64,000 bases of DNA from Myxococcus stipitatus (GTDB taxonomy: Bacteria; Myxococcota; Myxococcia; Myxococcales; Myxococcaceae), in NCBI RefSeq assembly GCF_037414475.1, contig NZ_CP147913.1:2976001-3040000 (forward strand), written 5' to 3'. Made by a program: the position numbers and the translations under genes. This document shows positions 25,501-33,370 of the stretch, one piece after another; the stretch's first letter is position 1, and every line of letters begins with the position of its first letter. Under the pieces are notes generated by a model. It was not told where the DNA came from. It made no database searches and was given only the letters and a program-made list of their open reading frames with translations.

Positions 25501-26301
25501 GTGGAGGTGCCGGGGAGCGAGCCGGTGTGGCTGGACACGTCGGTGCGCCACGGCCCGTTCGGGGAGCTGCCCGAGTTCGCCATGGGCGAGCGCGAGGCGT
25601 ACCTGCTGCCCGAGCCCGGCTTCGCGCTGGAGAAGGTGAAGACGCCCGCGCTCAAGGAGGCCGCCGGCAAGCAGGTGCGGCTGACCTTGGCGCTGGACGC
25701 GGAAGGCAAGCTCAGCGGCAAGGGCGAGGAGACGTATTCGGGCTTCGAGGCCGCGCAGCTCGCCGAGGCCTTCAACCAGCTCTCCGCGGAGAGCCGCAAC
25801 CAGGCCCTCCAGGGCGCGGTGGCCCGGTATTTCGGCGGGGCCGCGCTGTCGAGCGTGAAGCTGGAGCACGAGGAGGTGGTGGGCGCGCCCTTCGTGCTGC
25901 GCTACGAGTTCACCGTGCCGCGCTTCGGCAGGCTGGAGGGCACCGGCCGCATGGCCCTGGGGCCCCTCACCTTCCCCGCGCAGCTGGGCCGGCGCTACGT
26001 GCAGCTGAGCTCCCGCCGCACGCCGCTGTACATCGGCAGCACCGAGGCCAGTGACACGCAGGTGACGCTGACCTTGCCCTCGGGCTGGCGGCTGCCGGAC
26101 CCGCAGCCCCCGCTCGAGGTGAAGAACCGCTTCGGCCAGTTCACCCGGACCGAGAAGCAGGAGGGCGGCAGCCTCACCATCACCGAGTCCCTGCGCGTGC
26201 CACGCGCGCGCATCGCCCCGCGCCAGTACGAGCAGTTCTCCGGCTTCACCGGCGATGTGGACCTCATCCAGACACGAGAGATGTTTCTGGTGAAGCCGTA
26301 G
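22525..26301 (+). CDS. Large TPR-DUF3857-transglutaminase-like lipoprotein
   Basis: 1,258 aa. The signal peptide ends in a lipobox at Cys20 (LVAGLSGC). Residues ~50-660 contain TPR-like helical repeats with a beta insert near 210-340. DUF3857 follows (about 685-860, VRVYADGSVVNRIHTIQKALEQSG ... LEPENIEGKDTVSLPGVQVGD). A transglutaminase-like core (~900-1000) contains DRGSRLAVMKAGLKELGIPARV, in which the usual catalytic Cys position is Arg and the His position is also lost, so it looks inactive. The C-terminus is a beta domain. It is probably a periplasmic or outer-membrane scaffold. It is followed by a terminator. Confidence 0.88.
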   Translation: MRTFRRGLTALALVAGLSGCSHTSSTSAAPRVLESAAEKVQSGSDEARTLAFAGFHAYLLGGDATLAQQRFDAAIAKDSGEPYALMGQHLLARRAGRPDRALTAALQVLKRAPQHPLALIAARYALDAAGTAPPLDEAILEASNEALRAGATAETAYLLRGTQLSVAVARGDTKARDAALREMGGVSEATLVGPFSAHHVLSWDEPSPMKQDGSLAGPFSGAFGALTPRKLHAPDGRLDLAGEPVEGDVYLMVFDAEVPEAATYVARSVSAGSHQVVVDGAPLLARRGWERTASAVTHQALELSPGKHRFVIRQLKGATTGVLSFSLLREDGRPSNIRITAASGAAPASWGSSPKLTDARGMYSTTQSMRDALAGEAGELLAVVLAARDGLSRDGDGARRLVAGVDASTPALLALRADLAAADRTVPTKVTRGRATRDLEALLSKDPGNVAALLLRADLFMDDGQPASALETLKTASEAVQPPGFPLFLARARAALTLDVDALAEESLEAALQIQPRLCEALALQYNLARRRDAVERADALLEAQGDCPGVEARRADHARTRGDMEAAAREYAQLMAKDPTSVSVGTSLATLYVGLRRHDDALTVLRGLTVTWPRNTALLKHMADVREYAGQPAEALALREKALALEGEDLTLRRAVERAKTGKELLQEHAIDGREAMRRFNEQPLTGGSAVFVLDAAAVRVYADGSVVNRIHTIQKALEQSGVQDIAEVNVPRGAQVLALRTLKADGRVLEPENIEGKDTVSLPGVQVGDSVEVEYLLAEAPRGPAQPGFTASAFYFQIANQPNAWTTYTVVAPKGTGMKVDAHGMKAPEATVKGDEEVFHYEAHGVPPFIPEPDAPPSGNEYLPFVMVGAGATGNDGLARTYGDVFQDRWLLTSEVVDFTRKATQGKQGLDAVKALHAAVMQRFSGRDNGLGQSAASTVAQDRGSRLAVMKAGLKELGIPARVAAIRTFNVDPTQYLFPNDSLLPYAALRVEVPGSEPVWLDTSVRHGPFGELPEFAMGEREAYLLPEPGFALEKVKTPALKEAAGKQVRLTLALDAEGKLSGKGEETYSGFEAAQLAEAFNQLSAESRNQALQGAVARYFGGAALSSVKLEHEEVVGAPFVLRYEFTVPRFGRLEGTGRMALGPLTFPAQLGRRYVQLSSRRTPLYIGSTEASDTQVTLTLPSGWRLPDPQPPLEVKNRFGQFTRTEKQEGGSLTITESLRVPRARIAPRQYEQFSGFTGDVDLIQTREMFLVKP

Positions 26302-26378
26302 CCTGAAAGCGCCACGCCCTCGGGTTTCAGGCGCGGCATCCTCGAAGGGGCTCCCGGGTTGAATACGGGGGCCCCTTT
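26301..26378 (+). terminator. Double hairpin terminator
   Basis: First stem GCCTGAAA (26301-26308) / TTTCAGGC (26325-26332). Second stem AAGGGGC (26345-26351) / GCCCCTT (26371-26377) followed by a T. It lies right after the stop of the DUF3857 protein gene and ends that transcript. Confidence 0.8.
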
Positions 26379-26440
26379 CGCGTCTAGGGTTCACCGACTG
26401 CCCCCTCGTCGGGGGCGCTGCACTCCACGGAGATGATGTG

Positions 26441-27562
26441 ATGAGTCCTCGAAACTGGCTCTGGATGGTGGCCTTGCTGTCAGCCCCGGTGGTCCAGGCG
26501 CAGACAGCCCCGGTGCCCGCGGACGAATCGGGGTACTCCGACGACGACGATGACCGGGACTCGAACGACGGGTACGACGACGAGGACTCCGACGAGGAGA
26601 TGACCCCGTCGGCCCCGCAACCTCCTCCCGCGCTGCCCACGGAGCGGCCGAGCAGGCGCCCGTACGCTGGCGCGGTGTGGGCATCGGGCCACTGGTACTG
26701 GGATGGCGGCGAGTGGCGCTTCAACCCGGGCACGTGGCTGGCCCCCATGAACGGCTACCAGTTCGTCAACGGCTACTGGGAGGAGGACCGAGGCTCCTGG
26801 TACTGGGTCTCCGGCGGCTGGGCTCGCCAGGGCACGACGGAGGTGGAGATTCCCATCGCGGTCTCCGCCGAGGCGCTCTCCACGCAGCAGGCGCCTCCCG
26901 CGCCCCGTCAGGAGATGCGCCCGGCGGCGCCCGCGTCCAACCTCGTCTGGGAGCCCGGCTACTGGTACTGGTCCGGCGCCGAGTGGGACTGGGTGGATGG
27001 CACGTGGGCCGCGCCGCCGCGCGCGGACCTGACCTACGTCTCGCCCCGCTGGGTGCAGCGGGGGCTGAGCTGGCACTTCGTCGGTGGAGGCTGGGCGCCT
27101 CGCGGCTCGGTGAATGTCACCATCCCCGTCTTCCGCCACGCCCACGTCTCGGTGCGCTGGGGCCACCCCAACTACTTCGCTCACACGTGGTACCGGGCCC
27201 CGGCCGTTCGCTACTACTACCACCGCCCCTGGCGGACCCACGGCCACTACTACCGGCATGACCGCGTCTGGCGCTCGCCGAGGTACCACGACTACTACGG
27301 CCGCCACGACGCCTCCCCGGGCTACCGCAACCACCGCTGGCGCAACCGAGACAACGGCGGCGGGTGGAACCGAGACAACGGTGGCCGGCACGACCGCGAC
27401 AACGGAGGCTGGCGCGACAACGGCGGCTGGCGCAACCGCTCCTCGGAGCGGCACGAGCGCTGGCGCGCGCCCGGTCACCGCTCCGGCGGCGGCCACGGAG
27501 CCACGCCCGTGGGGAACCCGGGCCACGGCCGAGGCGGGGGCCGCGGCCATCGCGACCACTGA
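26441..27562 (+). CDS. YXWXXGXW repeat envelope protein
   Basis: 373 aa. The signal peptide MSPRNWLWMVALLSAPVVQA is followed by an acidic Asp-rich stretch (DDDDDRDSNDGYDDEDSDEE). Repeats of the YXWXXGXW type come next: HWYWDGGEWRFNPGTW, YWEEDRGSWYWVSGGW, GYWYWSGAEWDWVDGTW and SWHFVGGGW. The last ~150 residues are His/Tyr/Arg/Gly/Asn-rich. Such proteins are secreted and of unknown role. The ATG at 26441 has GGAG eight bases upstream; a GTG three bases earlier is the alternative. The Arg/Gly/Asn tail (RDNGGW units) is low-complexity. Confidence 0.82.
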   Translation: MSPRNWLWMVALLSAPVVQAQTAPVPADESGYSDDDDDRDSNDGYDDEDSDEEMTPSAPQPPPALPTERPSRRPYAGAVWASGHWYWDGGEWRFNPGTWLAPMNGYQFVNGYWEEDRGSWYWVSGGWARQGTTEVEIPIAVSAEALSTQQAPPAPRQEMRPAAPASNLVWEPGYWYWSGAEWDWVDGTWAAPPRADLTYVSPRWVQRGLSWHFVGGGWAPRGSVNVTIPVFRHAHVSVRWGHPNYFAHTWYRAPAVRYYYHRPWRTHGHYYRHDRVWRSPRYHDYYGRHDASPGYRNHRWRNRDNGGGWNRDNGGRHDRDNGGWRDNGGWRNRSSERHERWRAPGHRSGGGHGATPVGNPGHGRGGGRGHRDH

Positions 27563-27699
27563 ACACTCGCCGACTTCGCTGAGCCGCTCCCGGGGCGCCC
27601 GACGTTCACCTGTTGACAGGCGCCCCGTTCAGACTCGCGCAAAACAAGAATAACAAGCAAAAACCAAGGTGCTTCATGACCCTCCCCGTGGAGAGCACC

Positions 27700-29916
27700 A
27701 TGACACCTTGGACTTGTCGTTTCGCGCGCCTGTTGCCGCTGTGCCTGCTGGCCCTGGCGTGTGCACCGGAACCTTCGACGGAAGGGGCCGCGAGCCCGGA
27801 GGGAACGGACTTCATCCAGGCCGCCGCCACGTTGCCGCCGTCCTACGCGGACACGCAGGTGACGGCGGTTGCCCAGCCCACGGCGCTGGCCTTCACCCCG
27901 GACGGGCGGCTGCTCATCACCACCCAAGGGGGACAGCTGCGTGTGTATTCGGGGGGAGTGCTGCTGGCGACGCCGGCGTTGAACCTGTCGTCCAAGCTCT
28001 GCACCAACTCGGAGCGGGGCTTGTTGGGCGTGGCGGTGGACCCGGACTTCATCAGCAACGCGCACATCTATCTCTATTACACGTTCAACAAGTTCAACAC
28101 GTGCTCGACGAACATCGCCAACGTGGCGGTGAATCGCGTGTCGCGCTTCCTGCTGTCGGGCAACAGCATCATCAACCCGGCGAGCGAGGTGGTGCTGCTG
28201 GACAACATCCCCTCCACGGCGGGCAATCACAACGGCGGGGACCTGCACTTCGGCGCGGATGGGTTGCTCTACATCAGCGTGGGTGACGGCGGGTGCCAGC
28301 TTGGCGACCCCACGCGCTGCGCGGGACAGAACACCACCGCGCGCAGGCTGGATGTGATGTTGGGGAAGATGCTGCGCATCCGCAAGGACGGCACCATCCC
28401 CACGGACAACCCCTGGTTCGCGTCATCCGGCAGCCGCCGCTGTGGCAATCCAGCGGGCGTGCCGTCGGGCACGGGCCCGTGTCAGGAGAACTACGCGACG
28501 GGGTTGCGCAATCCGTTCCGCTTCGCCTTCCAGCCGGGCTCCAACACGTTCTTCATCAACGACGTGGGTCAGGGTGTCTGGGAGGAGATTGACGAGAGCA
28601 TCAAGGGCGCGGACTACGGCTGGAACACGCGCGAGGGGCACTGCGCCAACAACTCCACCACCAACTGTGGCGCGCCGCCCGCGGGGATGACGAATCCCAT
28701 CTTCGACTACAAGCACGGCACCAACCCCGCCCCCTCGCCCTTCCAGGGTTGCAACTCCATCACCGGTGGAGCCTTCGCGCCGCCGGGCGCGTGGGCGGCC
28801 TCGGATGACAACGCGTACTTCTTCAGCGACTACGTTTGCGGGAAGGTGTTCAAGCTGACGCGAGACGCGGGCGGCGCGGTGTCCGTGAGTGCGTTCGCGA
28901 CGGGGCTGGGCAACAGCTCCGCGGTGACGCTGCGCTTCGGCCCCTCGCCCAACGGCACGGCGCTCTACTACACGACGTATGCGGGCGGCGGAGAGGTGCG
29001 GCGCATCAACTTCACGGGTGCGACGAACCGCCCGCCCGTCGCCGCCTTCACCGCGACGCCCACCGAGGGCGCCACGCCCCTCGACGTCCAGTTCAACGCG
29101 AGCGGCAGCAGCGACCCGGACGGAGACACGCTGCGGTACGTCTGGACCTTTGGCGATGGCAGCGCGACGGTGGAGACGGCCACGCCCACGACGAGCCATG
29201 TGTACACGGCGATGGGCACCTTCACGGCCTCGCTCACGGTGCGCGACTCGCGAGGGGCTGCGTCCGCGCAGCCAGCCACGCTGCGCATCGACTCGGGCAA
29301 CACCGCGCCCGTGCCCGTCATCACAGGCCCCCTGGAGAGCCTGCGCTTCTACGCGGGGCAGCCCCTGGTGTTGACCGGCACCGCCACGGACGCGGAGGAC
29401 GGGACACTTCCGGCGAGTTCCCTCTCGTGGCGCGCGCTCCTGCACCACAACGAGCACAACCACCCGCTCCTGCCGCCCACGACGGGCAACAACATCCCGC
29501 TCACCGCGCCCCAGCCCGAGGACCTGCCCGCGGTGATGACCAACTACGTGGAGGTGCTGCTCACCGCCACGGACTCGAAGGGGCGCAGCACCACGGTGTC
29601 GCGCTACCTCCTGCCGAACATCGTCGATGTGACGCTGCGCACGGAGCCACCGGGGCTGAGCATCGACGTCAACGGCACCCCCTTCGTCACGCCCGTCAAC
29701 GTCAAGTCCTGGGAGCGCTACACGCTCAACGTGACCGCGCCTTCGCCGCAGACCAGCGGTGGCGCGACGTGGAACTGGGCGTCGTGGTCGGACGGCGGCG
29801 CCAGGGCCCACGGCTACCTGACGCCCGGCACCAACTCCAGCCTCACGGCCACGTACACCAGCGCGTTCTCCCCCACGGTCGTTGACGCGCCGGATACGGC
29901 GGCGAATCGGGAGTAG
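27700..29916 (+). CDS. PQQ-type glucose/sorbosone dehydrogenase lipoprotein with PKD domain
   Basis: 738 aa. The signal peptide MTPWTCRFARLLPLCLLALAC ends at lipobox Cys21. The six-bladed GSDH propeller (~40-430) shows GGDLHFGADGLLYISVGDGG and the family hallmark TGLRNPFRFAFQP...FINDVGQGVWEEID. A PKD domain follows (about 440-530, DPDGDTLRYVWTFGDGS), then a beta-rich C-terminal region. It likely oxidises a sugar in the periplasm using PQQ or is a non-catalytic relative. GGAG six bases before the ATG at 27700 supports this start; an ATG at 27676 and a TTG at 27613 are in frame upstream. Confidence 0.9.
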   Translation: MTPWTCRFARLLPLCLLALACAPEPSTEGAASPEGTDFIQAAATLPPSYADTQVTAVAQPTALAFTPDGRLLITTQGGQLRVYSGGVLLATPALNLSSKLCTNSERGLLGVAVDPDFISNAHIYLYYTFNKFNTCSTNIANVAVNRVSRFLLSGNSIINPASEVVLLDNIPSTAGNHNGGDLHFGADGLLYISVGDGGCQLGDPTRCAGQNTTARRLDVMLGKMLRIRKDGTIPTDNPWFASSGSRRCGNPAGVPSGTGPCQENYATGLRNPFRFAFQPGSNTFFINDVGQGVWEEIDESIKGADYGWNTREGHCANNSTTNCGAPPAGMTNPIFDYKHGTNPAPSPFQGCNSITGGAFAPPGAWAASDDNAYFFSDYVCGKVFKLTRDAGGAVSVSAFATGLGNSSAVTLRFGPSPNGTALYYTTYAGGGEVRRINFTGATNRPPVAAFTATPTEGATPLDVQFNASGSSDPDGDTLRYVWTFGDGSATVETATPTTSHVYTAMGTFTASLTVRDSRGAASAQPATLRIDSGNTAPVPVITGPLESLRFYAGQPLVLTGTATDAEDGTLPASSLSWRALLHHNEHNHPLLPPTTGNNIPLTAPQPEDLPAVMTNYVEVLLTATDSKGRSTTVSRYLLPNIVDVTLRTEPPGLSIDVNGTPFVTPVNVKSWERYTLNVTAPSPQTSGGATWNWASWSDGGARAHGYLTPGTNSSLTATYTSAFSPTVVDAPDTAANRE

Positions 29917-29946
29917 CCGGACGGCACCCTGCCCGGGCCAAGGCCC

Positions 29947-30573
29947 TCACGTGGGCATCAGCACCCGGGCAAGGTGCTTCACATAGTCGGAGCGCTCGCG
30001 GCGGGAGCGCAGCGTCTCCGGACTGGCGATGGCCAGATGCAACAGCCCCACGTACGTGGAGTAGGCCTGGAGCGCCCACGCTCGGGCCTCCTTCGCCGGC
30101 AGGCCCAGGGCCCGGTACAGCGCCACCAGGTAGTCGATGCGGCGCCGGGATACGCGTGCGAGCACCGGCTGGATGAGTGGATTCGATGCGGCCGCGGCGA
30201 TGGCCACTTCGAGTCTCCCAGCGGGCGCCGGCTCGAACGTCACGGCCAACAACCGCTGCAATCGCTCCTGGGGAGTCGGAAGGTCCTCCAGCTGAGCGAT
30301 GACCTCCTCCGTGGCCAATTGCTCCCACCGCGCGAGCGCGGCCCGAAGCAAGGCCGGACGCCCGGGGTAGTGCCAGTAGAGGCTCCCCTTCGTCACCCCC
30401 AGCTTGCGGGCCAGCCGCTCCACCGACAGCGCGTCGACCCCCTCCTCGAGGCTCCACAACGCGGCGTCCGCCCAATCCTCGGCGGTGAGCCCCGGCCCCC
30501 GTCGGCGGGCACGAATCTCCTCGAAGGTGCGGAAGGGAGCGGGAGTCCGGGGACGGGAAGAAGCGCGGCTCAT
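29947..30573 (-). CDS. TetR family transcriptional regulator
   Basis: 208 aa. The N-terminal helix-turn-helix is clear: GVDALSVERLARKLGVTKGSLYWHYPGRPALLRAAL, the TetR/AcrR signature. The rest is a helical ligand-binding and dimer domain. The start is the ATG at 30573 with GAGGG just upstream. It is divergent from the DUF6463-DUF2867 gene with a 118-bp gap that holds an 18-bp perfect palindrome, a likely operator for both genes. The ligand is unknown. Confidence 0.93.
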   Translation of the reverse strand: MSRASSRPRTPAPFRTFEEIRARRRGPGLTAEDWADAALWSLEEGVDALSVERLARKLGVTKGSLYWHYPGRPALLRAALARWEQLATEEVIAQLEDLPTPQERLQRLLAVTFEPAPAGRLEVAIAAAASNPLIQPVLARVSRRRIDYLVALYRALGLPAKEARAWALQAYSTYVGLLHLAIASPETLRSRRERSDYVKHLARVLMPT

Positions 30574-30637
30574 CGTCCCTCGAAGTCTGGAGGACCCCGT
30601 CCCCCTGCGTCCAGGGGTACCGCGCGCTATGTCTCCA

Positions 30638-30655
30638 CCATACGCCATCGTATGG
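30638..30655. promoter_or_regulatory. 18-bp perfect palindrome, probable TetR operator
   Basis: CCATACG - CCAT - CGTATGG. It lies 64 bp before the TetR start and 36 bp before the divergent gene start. A second short palindrome CGTACG lies at 30668-30673. The layout fits autoregulation plus control of the neighbour. Confidence 0.72.
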
Positions 30656-30691
30656 ACATCCGGTTTCGTACGGATTCGAAAGGGGCAGCAC

Positions 30692-31540
30692 GTGCGCGCG
30701 ACGACGGGGACGTTGCTGATGCTCATCGGGGGACTGCACCAAGGGGTGGGCTTGGTGCTCTACCGCGAGCCCCTACTGGAGATTGCCCGAGCGGGCGTGG
30801 TCGGCGGCGTTGACGACATGAGCCCTCGAGCCTCCGCCTTCTGGTTCCTGGTAGCGGGCTGGGGACTGGTCCTGCTGGGGGGCCTGGCTCGCTGGGCGGA
30901 GCACGAGTTGGGCAGACCCCTTCCGTCAGGCTTCGGCTGGGCCCTCGTGGCACTCGGCATTTTCTGCGTGGTGCCCATGCCCGCGACCGGAGCCTGGGTA
31001 CTCATTCCCCTGGGGGTCCTCGCCGTCTATCGGGCACGTCCGTCACCAGCGCCAGTGGCCGTGCCCCAGGTGTTCCTCGAAGGCGCCAACCACGTGGACG
31101 TGAAGACGGTGGAAGCGGAGGTGTCCCTGCGCGAGTTCGTCGCCCGCTTGATGTCGTATCAGCCCGCGTGGGTCACCACGCTGTTCGCCATCCGCGGCGT
31201 CTTCGTCCGGCTCCTGGGGCTGCGCCAAGAGCGTCTGCCTCGGCCAGCCCGGCTGCGTGGGGAGGACGTCCCCATGACACCCGGCGAGAAGGCATCCTTC
31301 TTCACCGTGCGCCATGCGGAGGAGGAACGCGCCTGGGTGGCGGGCGCCGAGGACTCACACCTGGATGCGTTCCTCGCCGTCACGGTGGAGACAGCGCCCG
31401 AGCAGCCTCGCCGCTTCCACGTCGTCACCGTGGTGCGATACCGGAACTGGGCAGGGCCGGTGTACTTCAACGTCATCCGGCCCTTCCATCACCTGGTGGT
31501 CAGCGCCATGGCACGCGCCGCCGCCGCGCCTCAGTTGTAA
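30692..31540 (+). CDS. DUF6463-DUF2867 fusion membrane protein
   Basis: 282 aa. The N-terminal ~125 residues form four membrane helices in the DUF6463 pattern (GTLLMLIGGLHQGVGLVLY...SAFWFLVAGWGLVLLGGLARW...PLPSGFGWALVALGIFCVVPMPATGAWVLIPLGVLAVY). The C-terminal ~140 residues match DUF2867 (FFTVRHAEEERAWVAGAEDSHLDAFLAV, YFNVIRPFHHLVVSAMA). The two domains are usually separate proteins, so the fusion implies a joint role. The start is the GTG at 30692 preceded by AGGGG; ATGs in the frame upstream lie in the TetR operator region. Likely repressed by the TetR protein. Confidence 0.8.
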   Translation: MRATTGTLLMLIGGLHQGVGLVLYREPLLEIARAGVVGGVDDMSPRASAFWFLVAGWGLVLLGGLARWAEHELGRPLPSGFGWALVALGIFCVVPMPATGAWVLIPLGVLAVYRARPSPAPVAVPQVFLEGANHVDVKTVEAEVSLREFVARLMSYQPAWVTTLFAIRGVFVRLLGLRQERLPRPARLRGEDVPMTPGEKASFFTVRHAEEERAWVAGAEDSHLDAFLAVTVETAPEQPRRFHVVTVVRYRNWAGPVYFNVIRPFHHLVVSAMARAAAAPQL

Positions 31541-31929
31541 CAGATGCCATCGCCACCACAGGACCCCGGGTCGCCATTGCAGGTGCACTGGCTGTCGTCA
31601 TAACACTCGCGCATCCCGCAGGCAGACCCACCACCACCGCCTCCACCACCTCCGCCCCCTCCTCCACCTCCGAGGTCGTGGACGCAGATGTTGTTGCTGT
31701 CGCAGTAGGTGCTGCGCGCGGAGGGGCATGCATTCCAACAGTCACTGTCCCAGTTGCACTCCGCCTCGTAACAGAAGAAGCCCTGGATGCGCTCGGAGCT
31801 CCGTGAGTCCGCTCGACAGACAGCCTCTTCGCTCGACTCGGCTCGAGCAGGACTGACGGCCAACATCACCGCGGCGAGGATGAGGCAGGAAACGGCGCTC
31901 CACGACAGGGTCGACGACGGGAACCGCAT
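31531..31929 (-). CDS. Secreted Cys-rich protein with poly-Gly linker
   Basis: 132 aa with a signal peptide (LILAAVMLAVSPARA). The mature chain has 13 Cys in two halves of similar design, ECNWDSDCWNAC...CDSNNICVH and ECYDDSQCTC...CGGDGICYN, separated by about 15 consecutive Gly. The halves look like an internal duplication of a disulfide-rich motif. I do not recognise the family. The 3' end overlaps the convergent DUF2867 gene by 10 bp. It could be a secreted toxin-like, adhesive or matrix protein; nothing decides between these. Confidence 0.8.
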   Translation of the reverse strand: MRFPSSTLSWSAVSCLILAAVMLAVSPARAESSEEAVCRADSRSSERIQGFFCYEAECNWDSDCWNACPSARSTYCDSNNICVHDLGGGGGGGGGGGGGGGSACGMRECYDDSQCTCNGDPGSCGGDGICYN

Positions 31930-32054
31930 GGGCTGCTCCTTTTCACGTCAGGCACACCCGCGCACCCGCGCACGGGCGACACCCAGCCTACAAATGCAGC
32001 GGCATTGCATCCAAGCCGGAGCCCGTCGATTCCCCGGCGCGGTGACCGTCGAGC

Positions 32055-33182
32055 CTACTTCCCCGCACCCGAGGTCTCTGACTCCTTGAAGATGGCCACG
32101 TGCGGTTGACCGTCCTCACCCACGTAGCCCCGGTACATGCCCAGGGAATTGAAGGGCATGGCCACGTTGCCCTCACGGTCCATCGCGATGACACCGCCCT
32201 CCCCTCCGGCCTTCACCAGCACGTCGTTGACGACGACGTTGGCGGCCTCGGGCAGCGGCAGGTCTTGGTACTCGACGCGTGCGCAGATATCGCGCGCCAC
32301 CGTATAGCGGATGAAGAACTCGCCATGGCCCGTGGCGGACACGGCGCAGCGAGGGTCCGCATAGGTGCCCGCGCCGATGATGGGCGAGTCCCCCACGCGG
32401 CCGTAACGCTTGTTCGTCATGCCGCCAGTGGACGTCGCCGCGGCGAGGTTCCCCGCCTGGTCCAGCGCCACCGCGCCCACCGTGCCGAACTTGTGGTCTC
32501 CCGTCACCGGGTCGACTCCCGGGCGCAGCGACGAAGGCGGCTGAGCAGGCGCGGCGCGCTCCTTCTCGAGCGCGCGCTGGAGGCCCTGCCACCGGTCCTC
32601 CGTGTAGAAATACTTGGGGTCCACCAGCTCCACGCCCTGCGCCTTGGCGAACTGCTCCGCGCCCTCGCCAATCATCATCACGTGCGGCGAGTTCTCCATC
32701 ACCCGGCGCGCCAGCTCGATGGGGTTCTTCACGTGCCGCAGCCCCGCCACCGCGCCCGCCGAGCGCGTGGTGCCATCCATGATGGCGGCGTCGAGTTCGT
32801 TGATGCCGTCATGGTTGAAGACAGCGCCCTTGCCCGCGTTGAAGTGCGGCGAGTCCTCCAGGATGCGCACCGCGGCCGTCACCGCGTCCAGGCTGCTGCC
32901 GCCCTTGGCCAGCACGGCGTGGCCCGCCTGGAGCGCCTGCTGGAGCGCGGCGCGGACCTCGGCTTCCCGTTCGGCGGAGAGGTTCTCCCGGGAGATGACC
33001 CCCGCTCCACCGTGGATGACCAATCCCCACTTCGGCTTCCGGGCTGGCGTGCCCTCCGAGGTGAGCCGCGAGTCGTCGGCACGCGCGGACGACTGAGTGC
33101 TCGTGCAGCCCACGGCGGGGCTCAGCAGCAGCGCGGTTCCCGCGACGAGGCTGCGGGGCAGGGACGGACGCGAGGCGAACAT
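32055..33182 (-). CDS. Isoaspartyl peptidase / type-2 asparaginase-like lipoprotein
   Basis: 375 aa. The signal peptide has a lipobox at Cys26 (SPAVGC). The Ntn-hydrolase fold shows the start WGLVIHGGAGVISREN, FNAGKGAVFN and the self-processing site DHKFGTVGAVALD, where Thr234 becomes the N-terminal nucleophile after cleavage; STGGMTNKRYGRVGDSPIIGAGTYAD then binds substrate. It should remove isoaspartyl residues or asparagine outside the cytoplasm. The ATG at 33182 starts the signal peptide. It is divergent from the PfpI-like gene. Confidence 0.93.
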   Translation of the reverse strand: MFASRPSLPRSLVAGTALLLSPAVGCTSTQSSARADDSRLTSEGTPARKPKWGLVIHGGAGVISRENLSAEREAEVRAALQQALQAGHAVLAKGGSSLDAVTAAVRILEDSPHFNAGKGAVFNHDGINELDAAIMDGTTRSAGAVAGLRHVKNPIELARRVMENSPHVMMIGEGAEQFAKAQGVELVDPKYFYTEDRWQGLQRALEKERAAPAQPPSSLRPGVDPVTGDHKFGTVGAVALDQAGNLAAATSTGGMTNKRYGRVGDSPIIGAGTYADPRCAVSATGHGEFFIRYTVARDICARVEYQDLPLPEAANVVVNDVLVKAGGEGGVIAMDREGNVAMPFNSLGMYRGYVGEDGQPHVAIFKESETSGAGK

Positions 33183-33370
33183 TCGATGACCTCCGAGGGT
33201 ATGTCGGGTCGGTAGCACGGTGGTTGGGGAGGCACAACGCCGCCAGCCTGGCAGGCTGGCACCACGCGGGCGACCCGCGAACAGAAGGTTGCCTGCCTGG
33301 TGCCTGGGCCATGCCCGCGCTCCGCTCCGTGCACAGAGTCGGGAGCATCCAATGGCAAGGGAGCGGCGCA

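Noticed and set aside
22507-26748. A 1,413-codon open frame on the minus strand.
   Set aside because: It is antisense to the DUF3857 lipoprotein gene and the YXWXXGXW gene. It is His/Arg/Ala/Gly-rich with no domain, as expected of antisense frames in GC-rich DNA.
31630-31676. The poly-Gly tract considered as an assembly or homopolymer error.
   Set aside because: The codons vary (mix of GGC-, GGA-, GGG- and GGT-type), so it is not a single repeated triplet, and the frame stays open on both sides.
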